A DNA stretch of 64,000 nucleotides, from contig NZ_JAUSWJ010000001.1 of assembly GCF_030815145.1 (NCBI RefSeq), positions 62,001-126,000 on the forward strand, in the 5' to 3' direction. The position numbers and the translations under genes were made by a program. Shown here piece after piece: positions 26,703 to 35,197 of this stretch (its first letter is position 1; the number at the start of each line of letters is the position of its first letter). Origin of the DNA: Kaistia geumhonensis. GTDB lineage: Bacteria > Pseudomonadota > Alphaproteobacteria > Rhizobiales > Kaistiaceae. Under the pieces are notes generated by a model. That model did not search any database, was not told the DNA's origin, and saw only the letters and a program-made list of their open reading frames with translations.

Positions 26703-27002
26703 TCACATCACCGGCGGCTCGGGTTGCAGCGGCGGCACATAGTCCGGCTCCGATCCTGGCTGGTCCTCGATCGGCGGATCATTGACCGGATAGGGCGTGC
26801 GCCCGCCCTTGGGATTGGTGGGCGGAAGCTCCTGCGGCTCCTGCTGCGGCAGTTCGCGCGGTACGTTGCCCGGGATGTCCGGCGGCTGGCGGGTCGGCTC
26901 CGGCGACGGGATCGGATCGTGCATCGGCGGCATCGGCTGCCCGGGCGGTACGCCCTCGCCCGGCTGGCCGGGAAGCGGATAAGGCTGGGTCGGATCGGAC
27001 AT
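26703..27002 (-). CDS. Small proline-rich protein of unknown function
   Basis: 99 residues, about one third proline, with many Pro-Glu/Pro-Gln pairs, no hydrophobic segment, no cysteine and no signal peptide; predicted to be disordered. I do not recognise a family, though short proline-rich stress proteins occur in Hyphomicrobiales. The ATG at 27002 has AGGGAGA about 7 nt upstream, and a perfect EcfG-type promoter sits 26-50 nt upstream, entirely in the 52-nt gap after the DUF2339 gene. Reading on, it precedes waaF by 59 nt. The well-formed control signals are the best argument that this is a real gene. Confidence 0.7.
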   Translation of the reverse strand: MSDPTQPYPLPGQPGEGVPPGQPMPPMHDPIPSPEPTRQPPDIPGNVPRELPQQEPQELPPTNPKGGRTPYPVNDPPIEDQPGSEPDYVPPLQPEPPVM

Positions 27003-27027
27003 GAGCGTTCTCCCTGTTCTTCAGGGG

Positions 27028-27052
27028 AACGCGCCGCCCCCGGCAGGGTTCC
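27028..27052 (-). promoter_or_regulatory. EcfG-type general stress promoter of the proline-rich gene (and possibly the heptose operon)
   Basis: Minus-strand GGAAC (27052-27048), exactly 16 nt, CGTT (27031-27028). A start near 27021 gives a leader of about 19 nt containing the SD. No terminator separates the small gene from waaF, so read-through into the LPS core genes is possible. Confidence 0.7.
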
Positions 27053-27054
27053 GG

Positions 27055-29778
27055 TCAGCTGTCGGGAAGGGCATCGGCCGGTCGCCGCCCGAAGAGCAGC
27101 CGCTGATAGAGAAGCCCGATGCCGATCAGCACGAGGCCGAGGCCCATGAAGGAGAGGGCGCGCCAGACGCCTTCGAGATTGCTCATGTCGATCAGGAAGA
27201 CCTTGAGCACCGCGATGAGGATGAGCGCCGCCGAGGCGATGCGGATCGCCTTGGCATCGGCGAAGAGACCGGCGAGCAGCAGTCCGAGGCCCATCGCGAG
27301 CCAGACGGCGGAATAGGTGTAGGACTCGGCCGCGCCGACGCCGCCCGCCGAGAGATCGGGGCCGGTGGCGAAGAGGAAGCGGATTTCCAGCGAGACGCCG
27401 CCAAAGGCGAGCGCGAGCGCGACGAGGCCCGTCGCGACACGGAGCCAGCGCCGCACGGCCGTCGCGCCGGCCGGCAGGGGCTGGAGGGCGAGAAGCCCCG
27501 CGAGGATCGCCGGCAGCCAGTAGGCGAGCACGATCTCGTTGAGCAGGGCCGAGCCCGCGACCGCGTCGCCCGTCACCAGCGGATTGAGCGCGACGCCGAG
27601 CGAGAGCACGGCATTGGCGAGGCCGAGCGCGCGGAAGATGATCGCCGCCGCGGCGAAGACCGGGCTCGAACGCTTGCGGCCGATCCGGGCCAGCCCGAGC
27701 GAGAAGGCGAAGGCAGCCGCCGTCAGGAGGCCCTGTTCGCCAAGGCGGGTCGACGGCGTGAGGAGGTCACCGCCGAAGGTCACGGCATGGATCTCGAACA
27801 CGACCATCAGCGCGAACAGCGTGATCGCGATGCCCTCTGCGGCCAGCGCGGGCCGGTCGCCTGCGCGGCGGTGCAGCAGCATGGCGGCGCCGGCGAAGGC
27901 GAGCGTCGGGATGCCGTAGCCGGCGAGGATGGAGCCATAGACGGCGCCGCCGCTCCTCACGTCGAAGACATAGGGGTCCCAGACGATGCGGCCGAACACG
28001 GCCGCGGCCATGACGAGCACGGCATAGCGCAGCGCCGGGATCGGCCGGCGCGTCTCCACCCAGGCGGTTCCGAGGCTCGCCAGCGCCAGCGCGGTCGTCA
28101 GCATGCCGCCGTTAAGCGCCATGGTGAGGCCGAAGGCGACGCCGCCGACCGCGCCGGCGGCATACATGCCTGTCGCGATCGAGGCCGTCGGATCATCCGC
28201 TTCCCGCGCCACCGACCGGCTTGCGAGCGCGGCGTAAAGGCCGGCGAGCGCGAAGGCGATCGCGGCGAGGACGAGGTTCGAGGTGAAGCCGGAGATCCGG
28301 AGATAGGCGACGGCGAGCGCGAGCAGCGGGCCTGCCGCTGCGGCGCCGGCGAGCGCGGCCACGGCGAAGGCGACGGGCGCGGGCCGGCGGCGCGGATGCA
28401 GCAGCGCAACGCCGATCAGCGCCGCACCGCCGATCGCCGCCGTATTGGCGAAGAACGCGACGGCGTCGGGCAGCGGGAACCAGGCGGCGACGGCATCGGC
28501 GACATAGGTCGTCGGCGCGGCGGCGACCTGCGCGGCGGCCGGCCAGAAATAGGTGAGGCCGAGCAGCAGCAGCGCCGCGACGCCGGAGAGCAGAGCCGCC
28601 GCGTCATAGCGCCAGGCGGCGGCCAGCAGCAGCGCGCCGCCGATCAGTGCCGCGAAGACGCCGGTCGCCCCGAAATCATCCGCAATCGCGCCCGTCAGCA
28701 GCAGCGCCGCCGTGCCGGCGAGAACCAGCGTCGCCAGGAAATCCGGCCGCGCGGGGCTTTCATCTACATCATGGGCGTCGACGACGAGCGCGAGCAGCGC
28801 GAGGATCATGAAGGCGATGGCATAGGCCGCTTCGACGACCGGGTCGCCGCCGATGAAGAGCACGAAGAAGCCCCAGGCGAGCGCCGCCACGGACGCCGCC
28901 ACCGCCAGCCAGCGCCAGCGCCGCAGCCGCGCGAGGCCGAAGGCGGCGGCGGTCACGATGGTGAGGTAGAGGGCGAGGATGGCGAAGTCGGGCTTCGTCG
29001 AGGTGACGAGCAGCGGCGCGGCATGCGCGCCGACGAGACCGAGGCCCGACAGCCAGGGGCCGTGCAGCGCCGCCGCCGCCATGGTGGCGAGACCGATCGC
29101 GGCGAGCAGCACGAAGGCGGCGGCGGGGCCGATCATCCCGTAGAGCGCATAGGCGCCATAGGCGGTCGCGAAGAGGCCCACCGTTCCGGCGGCGGTCAGG
29201 ATGCCGGGAATGTTGGCGGCGGGAATGGCCGAGAAGGCGGTGACGCGCGGCGAGCGGCGCAACCATTCGCCGCCGGCGAGCAGGGCGAGCGAGAAGGCCG
29301 CGGCGAGGGCGATCCGGACCCCCGGTCCGATTAGTCCGGCGTCGATCGAGTAGCGGACGAGGAAGATGGCGCCGAGCGCCAGTGCGAGGCCGCCGACCCA
29401 GACCGCCCAGCGCGCGCCGAGACGCTGCTCGAGGCTCTCGCGCGGCTTCGCCGGCCGAGGCGGGGCAGGCGGCCCGGGCGGCGCGGAAGGCGTTTCGTCG
29501 ACCGCCTCCGTCCATGTCTCCGGCGTTTCGTTCACCGCCGCTGCCGCGTCCATGGTCTCTGGCTGCGCGGCTTCGGCCGAAGGGGCCGTCGTCTCCTCCG
29601 GAGCGGCCGGTGCAGCGGCGATTATCTGCCCGCCGGCCGCCCGAAGCTCCATCGCGATCAGCCGCTTCTCGACCTCCGACAGGCGCCGGCGGGTGCCGAT
29701 CAGCATGAAGAAGGACACCACCGTAATGACCGGCAGCGCGAGCAGCAGCAGGATTCCGAGGGCGATAAGTCCATCCAT
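27055..29778 (-). CDS. DUF2339 large polytopic membrane protein
   Basis: About 907 residues. A single N-terminal helix (LIALGILLLLALPVITVVSF) is followed by a short coiled-coil-like stretch RRRLSEVEKRLIAMEL and a proline/glutamate-rich linker to about residue 115. The segment LEQRLGARWAVWVGGLALALG starts an array of well over twenty hydrophobic helices that fills the rest. This is the DUF2339 arrangement; the function is unknown, though the helix array suggests a transporter or polymer-handling role. Start choice is uncertain: ATG at 29778 or 29790, neither with a clear SD. It is divergent from the ArnT-like cassette and upstream of the proline-rich gene. Confidence 0.85.
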   Translation of the reverse strand: MDGLIALGILLLLALPVITVVSFFMLIGTRRRLSEVEKRLIAMELRAAGGQIIAAAPAAPEETTAPSAEAAQPETMDAAAAVNETPETWTEAVDETPSAPPGPPAPPRPAKPRESLEQRLGARWAVWVGGLALALGAIFLVRYSIDAGLIGPGVRIALAAAFSLALLAGGEWLRRSPRVTAFSAIPAANIPGILTAAGTVGLFATAYGAYALYGMIGPAAAFVLLAAIGLATMAAAALHGPWLSGLGLVGAHAAPLLVTSTKPDFAILALYLTIVTAAAFGLARLRRWRWLAVAASVAALAWGFFVLFIGGDPVVEAAYAIAFMILALLALVVDAHDVDESPARPDFLATLVLAGTAALLLTGAIADDFGATGVFAALIGGALLLAAAWRYDAAALLSGVAALLLLGLTYFWPAAAQVAAAPTTYVADAVAAWFPLPDAVAFFANTAAIGGAALIGVALLHPRRRPAPVAFAVAALAGAAAAGPLLALAVAYLRISGFTSNLVLAAIAFALAGLYAALASRSVAREADDPTASIATGMYAAGAVGGVAFGLTMALNGGMLTTALALASLGTAWVETRRPIPALRYAVLVMAAAVFGRIVWDPYVFDVRSGGAVYGSILAGYGIPTLAFAGAAMLLHRRAGDRPALAAEGIAITLFALMVVFEIHAVTFGGDLLTPSTRLGEQGLLTAAAFAFSLGLARIGRKRSSPVFAAAAIIFRALGLANAVLSLGVALNPLVTGDAVAGSALLNEIVLAYWLPAILAGLLALQPLPAGATAVRRWLRVATGLVALALAFGGVSLEIRFLFATGPDLSAGGVGAAESYTYSAVWLAMGLGLLLAGLFADAKAIRIASAALILIAVLKVFLIDMSNLEGVWRALSFMGLGLVLIGIGLLYQRLLFGRRPADALPDS

Positions 29779-29976
29779 GGGGGATGGCATAGCACGCGCA
29801 TCGCGGCGAGGTTGTGATGCGCGTCTATCCGTCCCCCCTTGTGGAGAACGGTCCCGGGGAGCGACCGTGATGCCGGGGAGAGAGGGACCTGCCGGCGCGA
29901 CGAGTGTTGCTGCGCCGCGTTCTTCCCTGTATCCCGCTTCAAGGGCGGAGGCGGAAGAGGCAACGGCAAGGTTCGC

Positions 29977-31698
29977 GTGAGCAGCACGGTGACGCCCACA
30001 GCGGCAGACGGTGAGCGCCTCCGGCGCATCGCTCGCGCCATCGAGACGCTGGTCGACAGGCTCGCCGCTTCGCCGGCCGCCAGTCTGGCCGCGATCGCCA
30101 TCGTCGCCTTCCTCGCTTTCCTGCCCGGCTTCACGACGCTGCCGCCGATCGATCGCGACGAGCCGCGCTTCGCGCAGGCGACGCACCAGATGGTCGAGAG
30201 CGGCAACTATCTCGACATCCGCTTCCAGGACGAGGCCCGATACAAGAAGCCGATCGGCATCTACTGGCTGCAATCGGCTGCGGTGTTCCTGACCGGCAGC
30301 GGGCCCGACGCGCCGATCTACATCTATCGCCTGCCGTCGATCATCGGCGGCATCGCGGCGGCCATGCTGACCTGGTGGGTGACCATCGCCTTCGGACGAC
30401 CGCGCGCGGCGCTGCTCGCCGGCATGCTGGTCGCGACGACCATCCTGCTCGGCGTCGAGGCGCGGCTCGCCAAGACCGACATGATGCTGCTGGTGACGAT
30501 CACTGCGGCGCATGGCGCGCTCGCCCGGGCCTTCCTGTCGCCGGTCCACGACCGTTCGCTGCGGCTCGCGGCGATCTTCTGGACCGCTCTGGGAGCGTCG
30601 ATCCTGCTCAAGGGCCCGGTCGGGATGGGCGCCATCGTCTGCCCGGTCGTCGTCCTGTCGATCGCCAAGGGGTCGTTCGCCTGGCTGAAGCGGCTCGCGC
30701 CGCTGCCCGGCCTCGTCTGGATGGTGATCGTGGTCGCGCCCTGGTTCATCGCCATCGGGCTGGCGAGCGGCGGCGCCTTCTACCAGGAGGCGCTAGGCAA
30801 GGACCTCTTCCAGAAGGTCGTGAGCGTCCAGGAATCGCATGGCGCGCCGCCCGGCGCCTATGCGCTGATCTTCGTCTTCACCTTCTGGCCGCTCGCCGCC
30901 TATTTCCTGGCGGGGCTTGGTTCGATCCTCGACCGGCTGCGGCAGCCGGCGCTTCTCTATGCAGCGGCCTCGGTCATCCCCTACTGGCTGGCCGTCGAGG
31001 CGGTGCCCACCAAGCTGCCGCATTACGTGCTGCCGCTCTTTCCCCTGATGGCGATGGTGACGGCGGATGCGATCGACCGCGGCGTGATCCACCGCGAGAG
31101 CCGCCACTGGTTCATGCGTTTCCTTGCGCTGGCGCCAGTCCTGATGCCGCTCGCGCTCGCCATCGTCGGCGTCGCGATCGCGCTGCTGCTCGGGGATCCG
31201 GTTTCGGTGGCCGGCGTCCTCATCCTTGTCGTCGCGGCGGGCGTCGGCCTCGTCTCGGCCGGCCTCTTCCGCGTCTCGACGGTTGCGAGTGCCTTCGTCG
31301 CCGGTCTCGCGGCGGTCGTGGCCTATTGGGGCGCCTTCGGTCAGGTCCTTCCAGGCCTGCAGCAGACGCGTCTCAGCGAGCGGCTCGTCGCCGCCGGCGA
31401 CGCCGCGGCTTCCTGTGCGAGGCCCGCCTTCGCGAGTGCCGGTTTCGAGGAGCCGAGCCTCGTCTTCCTCGGGGGAACGTCGATCGCGCTCGTCGACGGC
31501 GAGCGCGCCGCCAGCTTCCTCGCCGAGGGCGGCTGCCGCGTGGCCTTCGTCGAGAAGCGCCAGTTGCCGATGTTCAATTCGCGCGCCGACGATCTCGGCC
31601 TTGCGCCAAAGGAGAGGGCGGTGGTCGGCGGCTACAACATCAATGGCGGGCGGTTCCTCGAAATGCACGTCTTCACGGCTTCGGGAGCTGCGAAGTGA
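29977..31698 (+). CDS. ArnT/PMT-like polyprenyl-phosphate-sugar glycosyltransferase
   Basis: About 573-residue GT-C membrane glycosyltransferase of the GT83/GT39 type, transferring a sugar from a polyprenyl phosphate carrier to lipid A or LPS on the periplasmic side. The first periplasmic loop holds the catalytic DRDEPRFAQATHQM (Asp-Glu) and the following DEARYKKPIGIYWLQ, with HYVLPLFPLMAM later, all as in ArnT. About eleven to twelve helices. I chose GTG at 29977; the frame is open upstream to 29839 but that region is cysteine/arginine-rich and unlike the family. Its stop overlaps the PAP2 start (GTGA). Confidence 0.88.
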   Translation: MSSTVTPTAADGERLRRIARAIETLVDRLAASPAASLAAIAIVAFLAFLPGFTTLPPIDRDEPRFAQATHQMVESGNYLDIRFQDEARYKKPIGIYWLQSAAVFLTGSGPDAPIYIYRLPSIIGGIAAAMLTWWVTIAFGRPRAALLAGMLVATTILLGVEARLAKTDMMLLVTITAAHGALARAFLSPVHDRSLRLAAIFWTALGASILLKGPVGMGAIVCPVVVLSIAKGSFAWLKRLAPLPGLVWMVIVVAPWFIAIGLASGGAFYQEALGKDLFQKVVSVQESHGAPPGAYALIFVFTFWPLAAYFLAGLGSILDRLRQPALLYAAASVIPYWLAVEAVPTKLPHYVLPLFPLMAMVTADAIDRGVIHRESRHWFMRFLALAPVLMPLALAIVGVAIALLLGDPVSVAGVLILVVAAGVGLVSAGLFRVSTVASAFVAGLAAVVAYWGAFGQVLPGLQQTRLSERLVAAGDAAASCARPAFASAGFEEPSLVFLGGTSIALVDGERAASFLAEGGCRVAFVEKRQLPMFNSRADDLGLAPKERAVVGGYNINGGRFLEMHVFTASGAAK

Positions 31699-32666
31699 CG
31701 GGGCCGGAGCCGACCAGGTCCAGGGAGCCGACCGGGGCCAGGGCGCTCGGCAATCGCTTCTCCGCCAATGTCGCGGCGATTCGCGCGCGGGCGCTCCGCG
31801 TCGGCGCGCGTCAGCGGCCTGCGCCGCGCCTTTCGGCGGCGGAGTGGATCGCGATCTGGATTTCCTGTTTCCTGATCGTCCTTGCGGTCGGCTTCGCCTT
31901 CGACGCGCTCTCGGTCGCCCGCGCGCGGGCCGTGCCGCCCTTCATCCACGGCATCTTCGAGATCATCTCGGACGCGGGCAAGTCGCAGTGGGAACTGTGG
32001 CCGGCCGGGCTGTTCTTCCTGTTCCTCCTCTTCGGCAACTGGGGGCGCGTGCCGCGTTTCGTTCGGGCCTTCTGGGCGGAGGTCGGGGCGATCGCCGCCT
32101 TCGTCTTCGCCTCGATCGGCGGCGTCGGGCTCCTCGTCAACATCGTCAAGCAGCCGATCGGCCGGGGCCGGCCGCCGACCTTCGACGAATTCGGAGCGCT
32201 GACCTTGCAGCCGCTGCGCTTCGACTGGGCGTTCCAGAGCTTCCCCTCCGGCCATTCGGTCACCGGCGGGGCGCTGATCGCGCTCGGCCTGCTGGTCTTC
32301 ACGCGCTGGCGGATCGCACTGCTGCTGTTCGGCCTCCTGATCGGCGCAAGCCGCGTCGTGGTCGGCGCGCATTATCCCTCCGACGTCACCGCCGGCCTGC
32401 TGCTGGGCTTCGGCTTCACGATGTGGCTGGCTGCGGTCTTTGCGCGCGCCGGTTGGGCCTTCCGCCGTGGCCGCTCGGGCACTATAACGGCGCGCCTCGG
32501 AACGATCCGCGGCGCATGGCGAAGCCCCGCGCGGACCGTGACGGCATTGGCCGGCCTCGTCGACGCGATGGCCGGCCGGCCGCGCTATATCCCGGCGCTG
32601 GCTTCGCTTGGAGACGGCGCCGATGCAAGACTTACTCACCGGACAGAGCCGAGCGATGGCGCCTGA
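31695..32666 (+). CDS. PAP2-family lipid phosphatase (LpxE-like possibility)
   Basis: 323-residue membrane phosphatase with a basic N-terminal extension of about 55 residues and roughly six helices. The three PAP2 motifs are complete: K-x6-RP in KQPIGRGRP (near residue 152), PSGH (near 185) and SR-x5-H-x3-D in SRVVVGAHYPSD (near 219). Substrates of the family include undecaprenyl pyrophosphate, phosphatidylglycerol phosphate and lipid A phosphates. Translation starts at GTG overlapping the ArnT-like stop. Sitting inside a lipid A glycosylation cassette, removal of a lipid A phosphate or recycling of the carrier lipid is the most likely job. The C-terminal 40 residues overlap the GT2 gene start by 44 nt. 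Confidence 0.85.
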   Translation: MTGPEPTRSREPTGARALGNRFSANVAAIRARALRVGARQRPAPRLSAAEWIAIWISCFLIVLAVGFAFDALSVARARAVPPFIHGIFEIISDAGKSQWELWPAGLFFLFLLFGNWGRVPRFVRAFWAEVGAIAAFVFASIGGVGLLVNIVKQPIGRGRPPTFDEFGALTLQPLRFDWAFQSFPSGHSVTGGALIALGLLVFTRWRIALLLFGLLIGASRVVVGAHYPSDVTAGLLLGFGFTMWLAAVFARAGWAFRRGRSGTITARLGTIRGAWRSPARTVTALAGLVDAMAGRPRYIPALASLGDGADARLTHRTEPSDGA

Positions 32667-33402
32667 CGCGGGCCCGCCATCGGTATCGGTCGTCATTCCG
32701 GGCAAGAACGAATCCGAGAACCTGCCCGAGCTGATCGAGGAAATCCGCGTTGCGCTCGGCGCCCGCGCCTTCGAGGTCATCGTCGTCGACGACGGATCGG
32801 ACGACGGCACCGACCGCGCCATCCTCGCCCTGATGCGGGAGCGTCCCTGGCTGCGGCTCGTCCGTCATGCGCAATCCTGCGGCCAGAGCGCCGCTGTGCG
32901 CACCGGTCTTCTCGCCGCGCGGGCGCCGATCGTCGTCACGATCGACGGCGACGGGCAGAACGACCCGGCCTTCATGCCGGCACTGATCGACGCGCTGGTG
33001 GCAGGCGGGCCGATGATGGGCATCGCCGCGGGCCAGCGGCTGAAGCGGACCGATTCCGGCGCGAAGCGCATCGCCTCGCGCGTCGCCAACAAGGTGCGCG
33101 GCGCGATCCTCCAGGACGGCACGCGCGATTCCGGCTGCGGGCTGAAGGCCCTGCGCCGCGAGATGTTCCTGCTCTTTCCCTATTTCGACGGATGGCACCG
33201 CTATCTGCCGGCGCTCGCCATCCGCGAGGGCTACCGCGTCACGCATATCGATGTGGTCGACCGCAACCGCCGGCACGGCCAGTCGAAATACGGCATTCTC
33301 GACCGCGGCCTTCAGGGCGCGCTCGACCTCATCGGCGTCTGGTGGCTGAAGCGGCGGCGCAAGCGGATCCCCAGCCCCACGGAGATTTCCATCGATGGCT
33401 GA
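32623..33402 (+). CDS. GT2 polyprenyl-phosphate sugar synthase (DPM/ArnC/RgtE-like)
   Basis: 259-residue GT-A glycosyltransferase. Motifs: VSVVIPGKNESENLPELIEE, VIVVDDGSDDGTD, the DXD-like TIDGDGQNDP and the acceptor-side DSGCGLKALRREM and RRHGQSKYG, as in dolichol/undecaprenyl-phosphate sugar synthases. It lacks the two C-terminal helices of ArnC. The ATG at 32623 has GGAG nine nt upstream; an ATG at 32656 is the alternative. It overlaps the PAP2 gene at the 5' side and the LAB_N gene by 8 nt at the 3' side. It probably loads the carrier lipid used by the ArnT-like enzyme. Confidence 0.9.
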   Translation: MQDLLTGQSRAMAPDAGPPSVSVVIPGKNESENLPELIEEIRVALGARAFEVIVVDDGSDDGTDRAILALMRERPWLRLVRHAQSCGQSAAVRTGLLAARAPIVVTIDGDGQNDPAFMPALIDALVAGGPMMGIAAGQRLKRTDSGAKRIASRVANKVRGAILQDGTRDSGCGLKALRREMFLLFPYFDGWHRYLPALAIREGYRVTHIDVVDRNRRHGQSKYGILDRGLQGALDLIGVWWLKRRRKRIPSPTEISIDG

Positions 33403-33715
33403 CATCTTCAACACGCTCGGCGGCTGGCTGCATGCCGTGTTCGTGCAGCAGCTCGACGCCTGGGTGATGCTCGGCTTCGCGGCGCAGGTGCTCTTCACCA
33501 TGCGCTTCGTCGTGCAGTGGGTGGCGAGCGAGAAGGCCCGGCGCAGCGTCGTGCCCGCCTCGTTCTGGACCTTCTCGATCCTCGGCGGCGCGCTGCTGCT
33601 CGTCTATGCGATCTATCGCAAGGATCCGGTGTTCATCGCCGGACAGGCCGGCGGCCTGTTCATCTATCTGCGCAATGTCTGGTTCATCCGCCGCGAGCGG
33701 CGCGAGGCGGCCTGA
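33395..33715 (+). CDS. Stand-alone lipid-A biosynthesis N-terminal (LAB_N) membrane protein
   Basis: 106 residues with three predicted helices and the LAB_N signature QVLFTMRFVVQWVASEKARRSVVP followed by FWTFSILGGALLLVYAIYRKDPVFI, quoted here in part. The domain is otherwise found at the N-terminus of some LpxB proteins. As a separate gene it usually accompanies a GT2 and a GT-C transferase, where it is thought to help membrane assembly or flipping of the lipid-linked sugar. It overlaps the GT2 gene by 8 nt. Its stop abuts the stop of the convergent metC with no gap. Confidence 0.88.
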   Translation: MADIFNTLGGWLHAVFVQQLDAWVMLGFAAQVLFTMRFVVQWVASEKARRSVVPASFWTFSILGGALLLVYAIYRKDPVFIAGQAGGLFIYLRNVWFIRRERREAA

Positions 33716-34894
33716 TCAGGCGAGATTGTCGACCCGCGCGAAGGCGGCGTCGAGATCGGCGATCAGGTCTTCCGTGTCCTCGAGCCCGACATGCAGGCGG
33801 ATGAGCGGCCCGGCGGCGTCCCAACGCGTCGCGGTGCGGTTCAGCCGTGCCGGGATCGCGAGGCTCTCGAAGCCGCCCCAGGAATAGCCGAGCGAGAAGA
33901 TCGACAGCGCCTCCAGGAAGGCGTTCGTCTTCTCGCGGCTCCAGCCGTCCAGCACCACGCCGAAGAGGCCCGAGGCGCCGTCCATGTCGCGCTCGAACAG
34001 CGCATGGCCGGGGTGATCGGGGAGGGCGGGGTGGAGCACGGCGGCCACTTCCGGCCGGCCGGCGAGGTGGCGGGCGACGGCAAGGCCGGAGCGCATGTGG
34101 TGTTCGAGACGAACGCCGAGCGTCCGCAGGCCCCGGAGCGCGAGGAAGATATCGTCCGGCCCGACGCAGAGGCCGAGGGTGACATAGGCCTCGCGGATTC
34201 TGGCGAAGGCCGAGGGCGCGGCGGCGACGGTGCCGATCATGACGTCCGAGTGTCCGCCGATATATTTCGTCCCGGCCATCAGCGACACATCGGCGCCGAG
34301 CGCCAGCGGGCGGCAGAAATAGGGCGTCGCCCAGGTGTTGTCGGCCACGACGAGTGCGCCGCGGGCATGAGCCACGCTCGCGATTGCCGGAATGTCGGTC
34401 ATCTCGAAGGTGAGCGAGCCTGGGCTTTCCAGATAGACCACGCGCGTCGTCTCGCGCATCAGGCTCTCGATGCCCGCGCCGATCGTCGGATCGAAGAAGG
34501 TAGTCTCGACGCCCATGCGGGCGAGAAGCGTCGTGGCGAGCGTGCGGGCCGGATCATAGACATTGTCGGCCATCAGGAGATGGTCGCCGCTCGACAGCAG
34601 CGCCAGCAGCGCCGCCGAGATCGCGCCCAGGCCGGAGGGGCAGATCACCGTGCTCTCCGCGCCCTCGAGCTCCGTGATGGCGGATTCGAGCGCTTCCGTC
34701 GTCGGCGTGCCGATGCGGCCATAGACATAGGGCTGCCCGCCCGGACGCATGCTGTCGACGTCGCCGAACAGCACCGTCGAGGCGTGAACGACGGGCGGAT
34801 TGACGAAGGGGCCGGTGAGCGCCGGATCCCGGCCGCCCTGCGCGATCTTCGTCAGGAGCCGGCGGTTTTCCTGCCTGCGGCCCGATGCCACCAT
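33716..34894 (-). CDS. metC: Cystathionine beta-lyase
   Basis: 392-residue fold-type I PLP enzyme cleaving cystathionine to homocysteine, pyruvate and ammonia for methionine synthesis. Signatures include NPPVVHASTVLF, YGRIGTPTTEALE, PSGLGAISAALLALL, ADNTWATPYF and the PLP lysine Lys210 in AGTKYIGGHSD. The C-terminal FSLGYSWGGFESLA and IRLHVGLEDTEDLIADLDAAF are MetC-type (Trp-Gly-Gly-Tyr/Phe) rather than cystathionine gamma-synthase. It is convergent with the LAB_N cassette and divergent from aapJ. Confidence 0.93.
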   Translation of the reverse strand: MVASGRRQENRRLLTKIAQGGRDPALTGPFVNPPVVHASTVLFGDVDSMRPGGQPYVYGRIGTPTTEALESAITELEGAESTVICPSGLGAISAALLALLSSGDHLLMADNVYDPARTLATTLLARMGVETTFFDPTIGAGIESLMRETTRVVYLESPGSLTFEMTDIPAIASVAHARGALVVADNTWATPYFCRPLALGADVSLMAGTKYIGGHSDVMIGTVAAAPSAFARIREAYVTLGLCVGPDDIFLALRGLRTLGVRLEHHMRSGLAVARHLAGRPEVAAVLHPALPDHPGHALFERDMDGASGLFGVVLDGWSREKTNAFLEALSIFSLGYSWGGFESLAIPARLNRTATRWDAAGPLIRLHVGLEDTEDLIADLDAAFARVDNLA

Positions 34895-35197
34895 GTTTGT
34901 TCTCCGGAGCGCTCATCGACTGGCGCGGATTTCATCGTGCCGCTCGAATGTGCGCAAACCGGGCACGAAGCGGCGTTCCGCACTTGACCCGCTTGCCATA
35001 ATCGCCTGTGATACCGGGGTCAAACGTCGTCCGGGGCACGAAGGCTCCCCGCGCTGGTTGTGCTGCGATGCGCCTGCCAGTGCGGCGGCGGGAATGGAGA
35101 GGTTCGCTCGGCGGATCGCTTCCCCGAGAATGAGACGGCGACCCGCGCTTCGGCGTCGAGGGTCAAAAGACCCGACAAGAACAGAGGGCTGCAGACA
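34895..35197. other. Divergent intergenic region metC / aapJ
   Basis: 303 nt. A candidate sigma-70 promoter toward aapJ is TTGACC (34984-34989), 17-nt spacer, TGTGAT (35007-35012), implying a leader near 180 nt. A small perfect hairpin GGGTC-AAAA-GACCC lies at 35160-35173, 24 nt before the aapJ ATG. I find no sigma-54 site with correct spacing, although aap genes respond to nitrogen in other rhizobia. Confidence 0.4.

Noticed and set aside
27001-29334. A 777-codon plus-strand open frame
   Set aside because: Antisense shadow of the DUF2339 gene, extremely Arg/Glu/Gly-rich with no recognisable motif.
29779-30549. Upstream extension of the DUF2339 frame on the minus strand
   Set aside because: It runs through the ArnT-like gene in antisense, is low-complexity, and the family starts at the first membrane helix near 29778.
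35060-35130. Possible sigma-54 promoter (TGGTTGTGCTGC) before aapJ
   Set aside because: The GG and GC dinucleotides are 9 nt apart rather than the required 12, so it does not fit.
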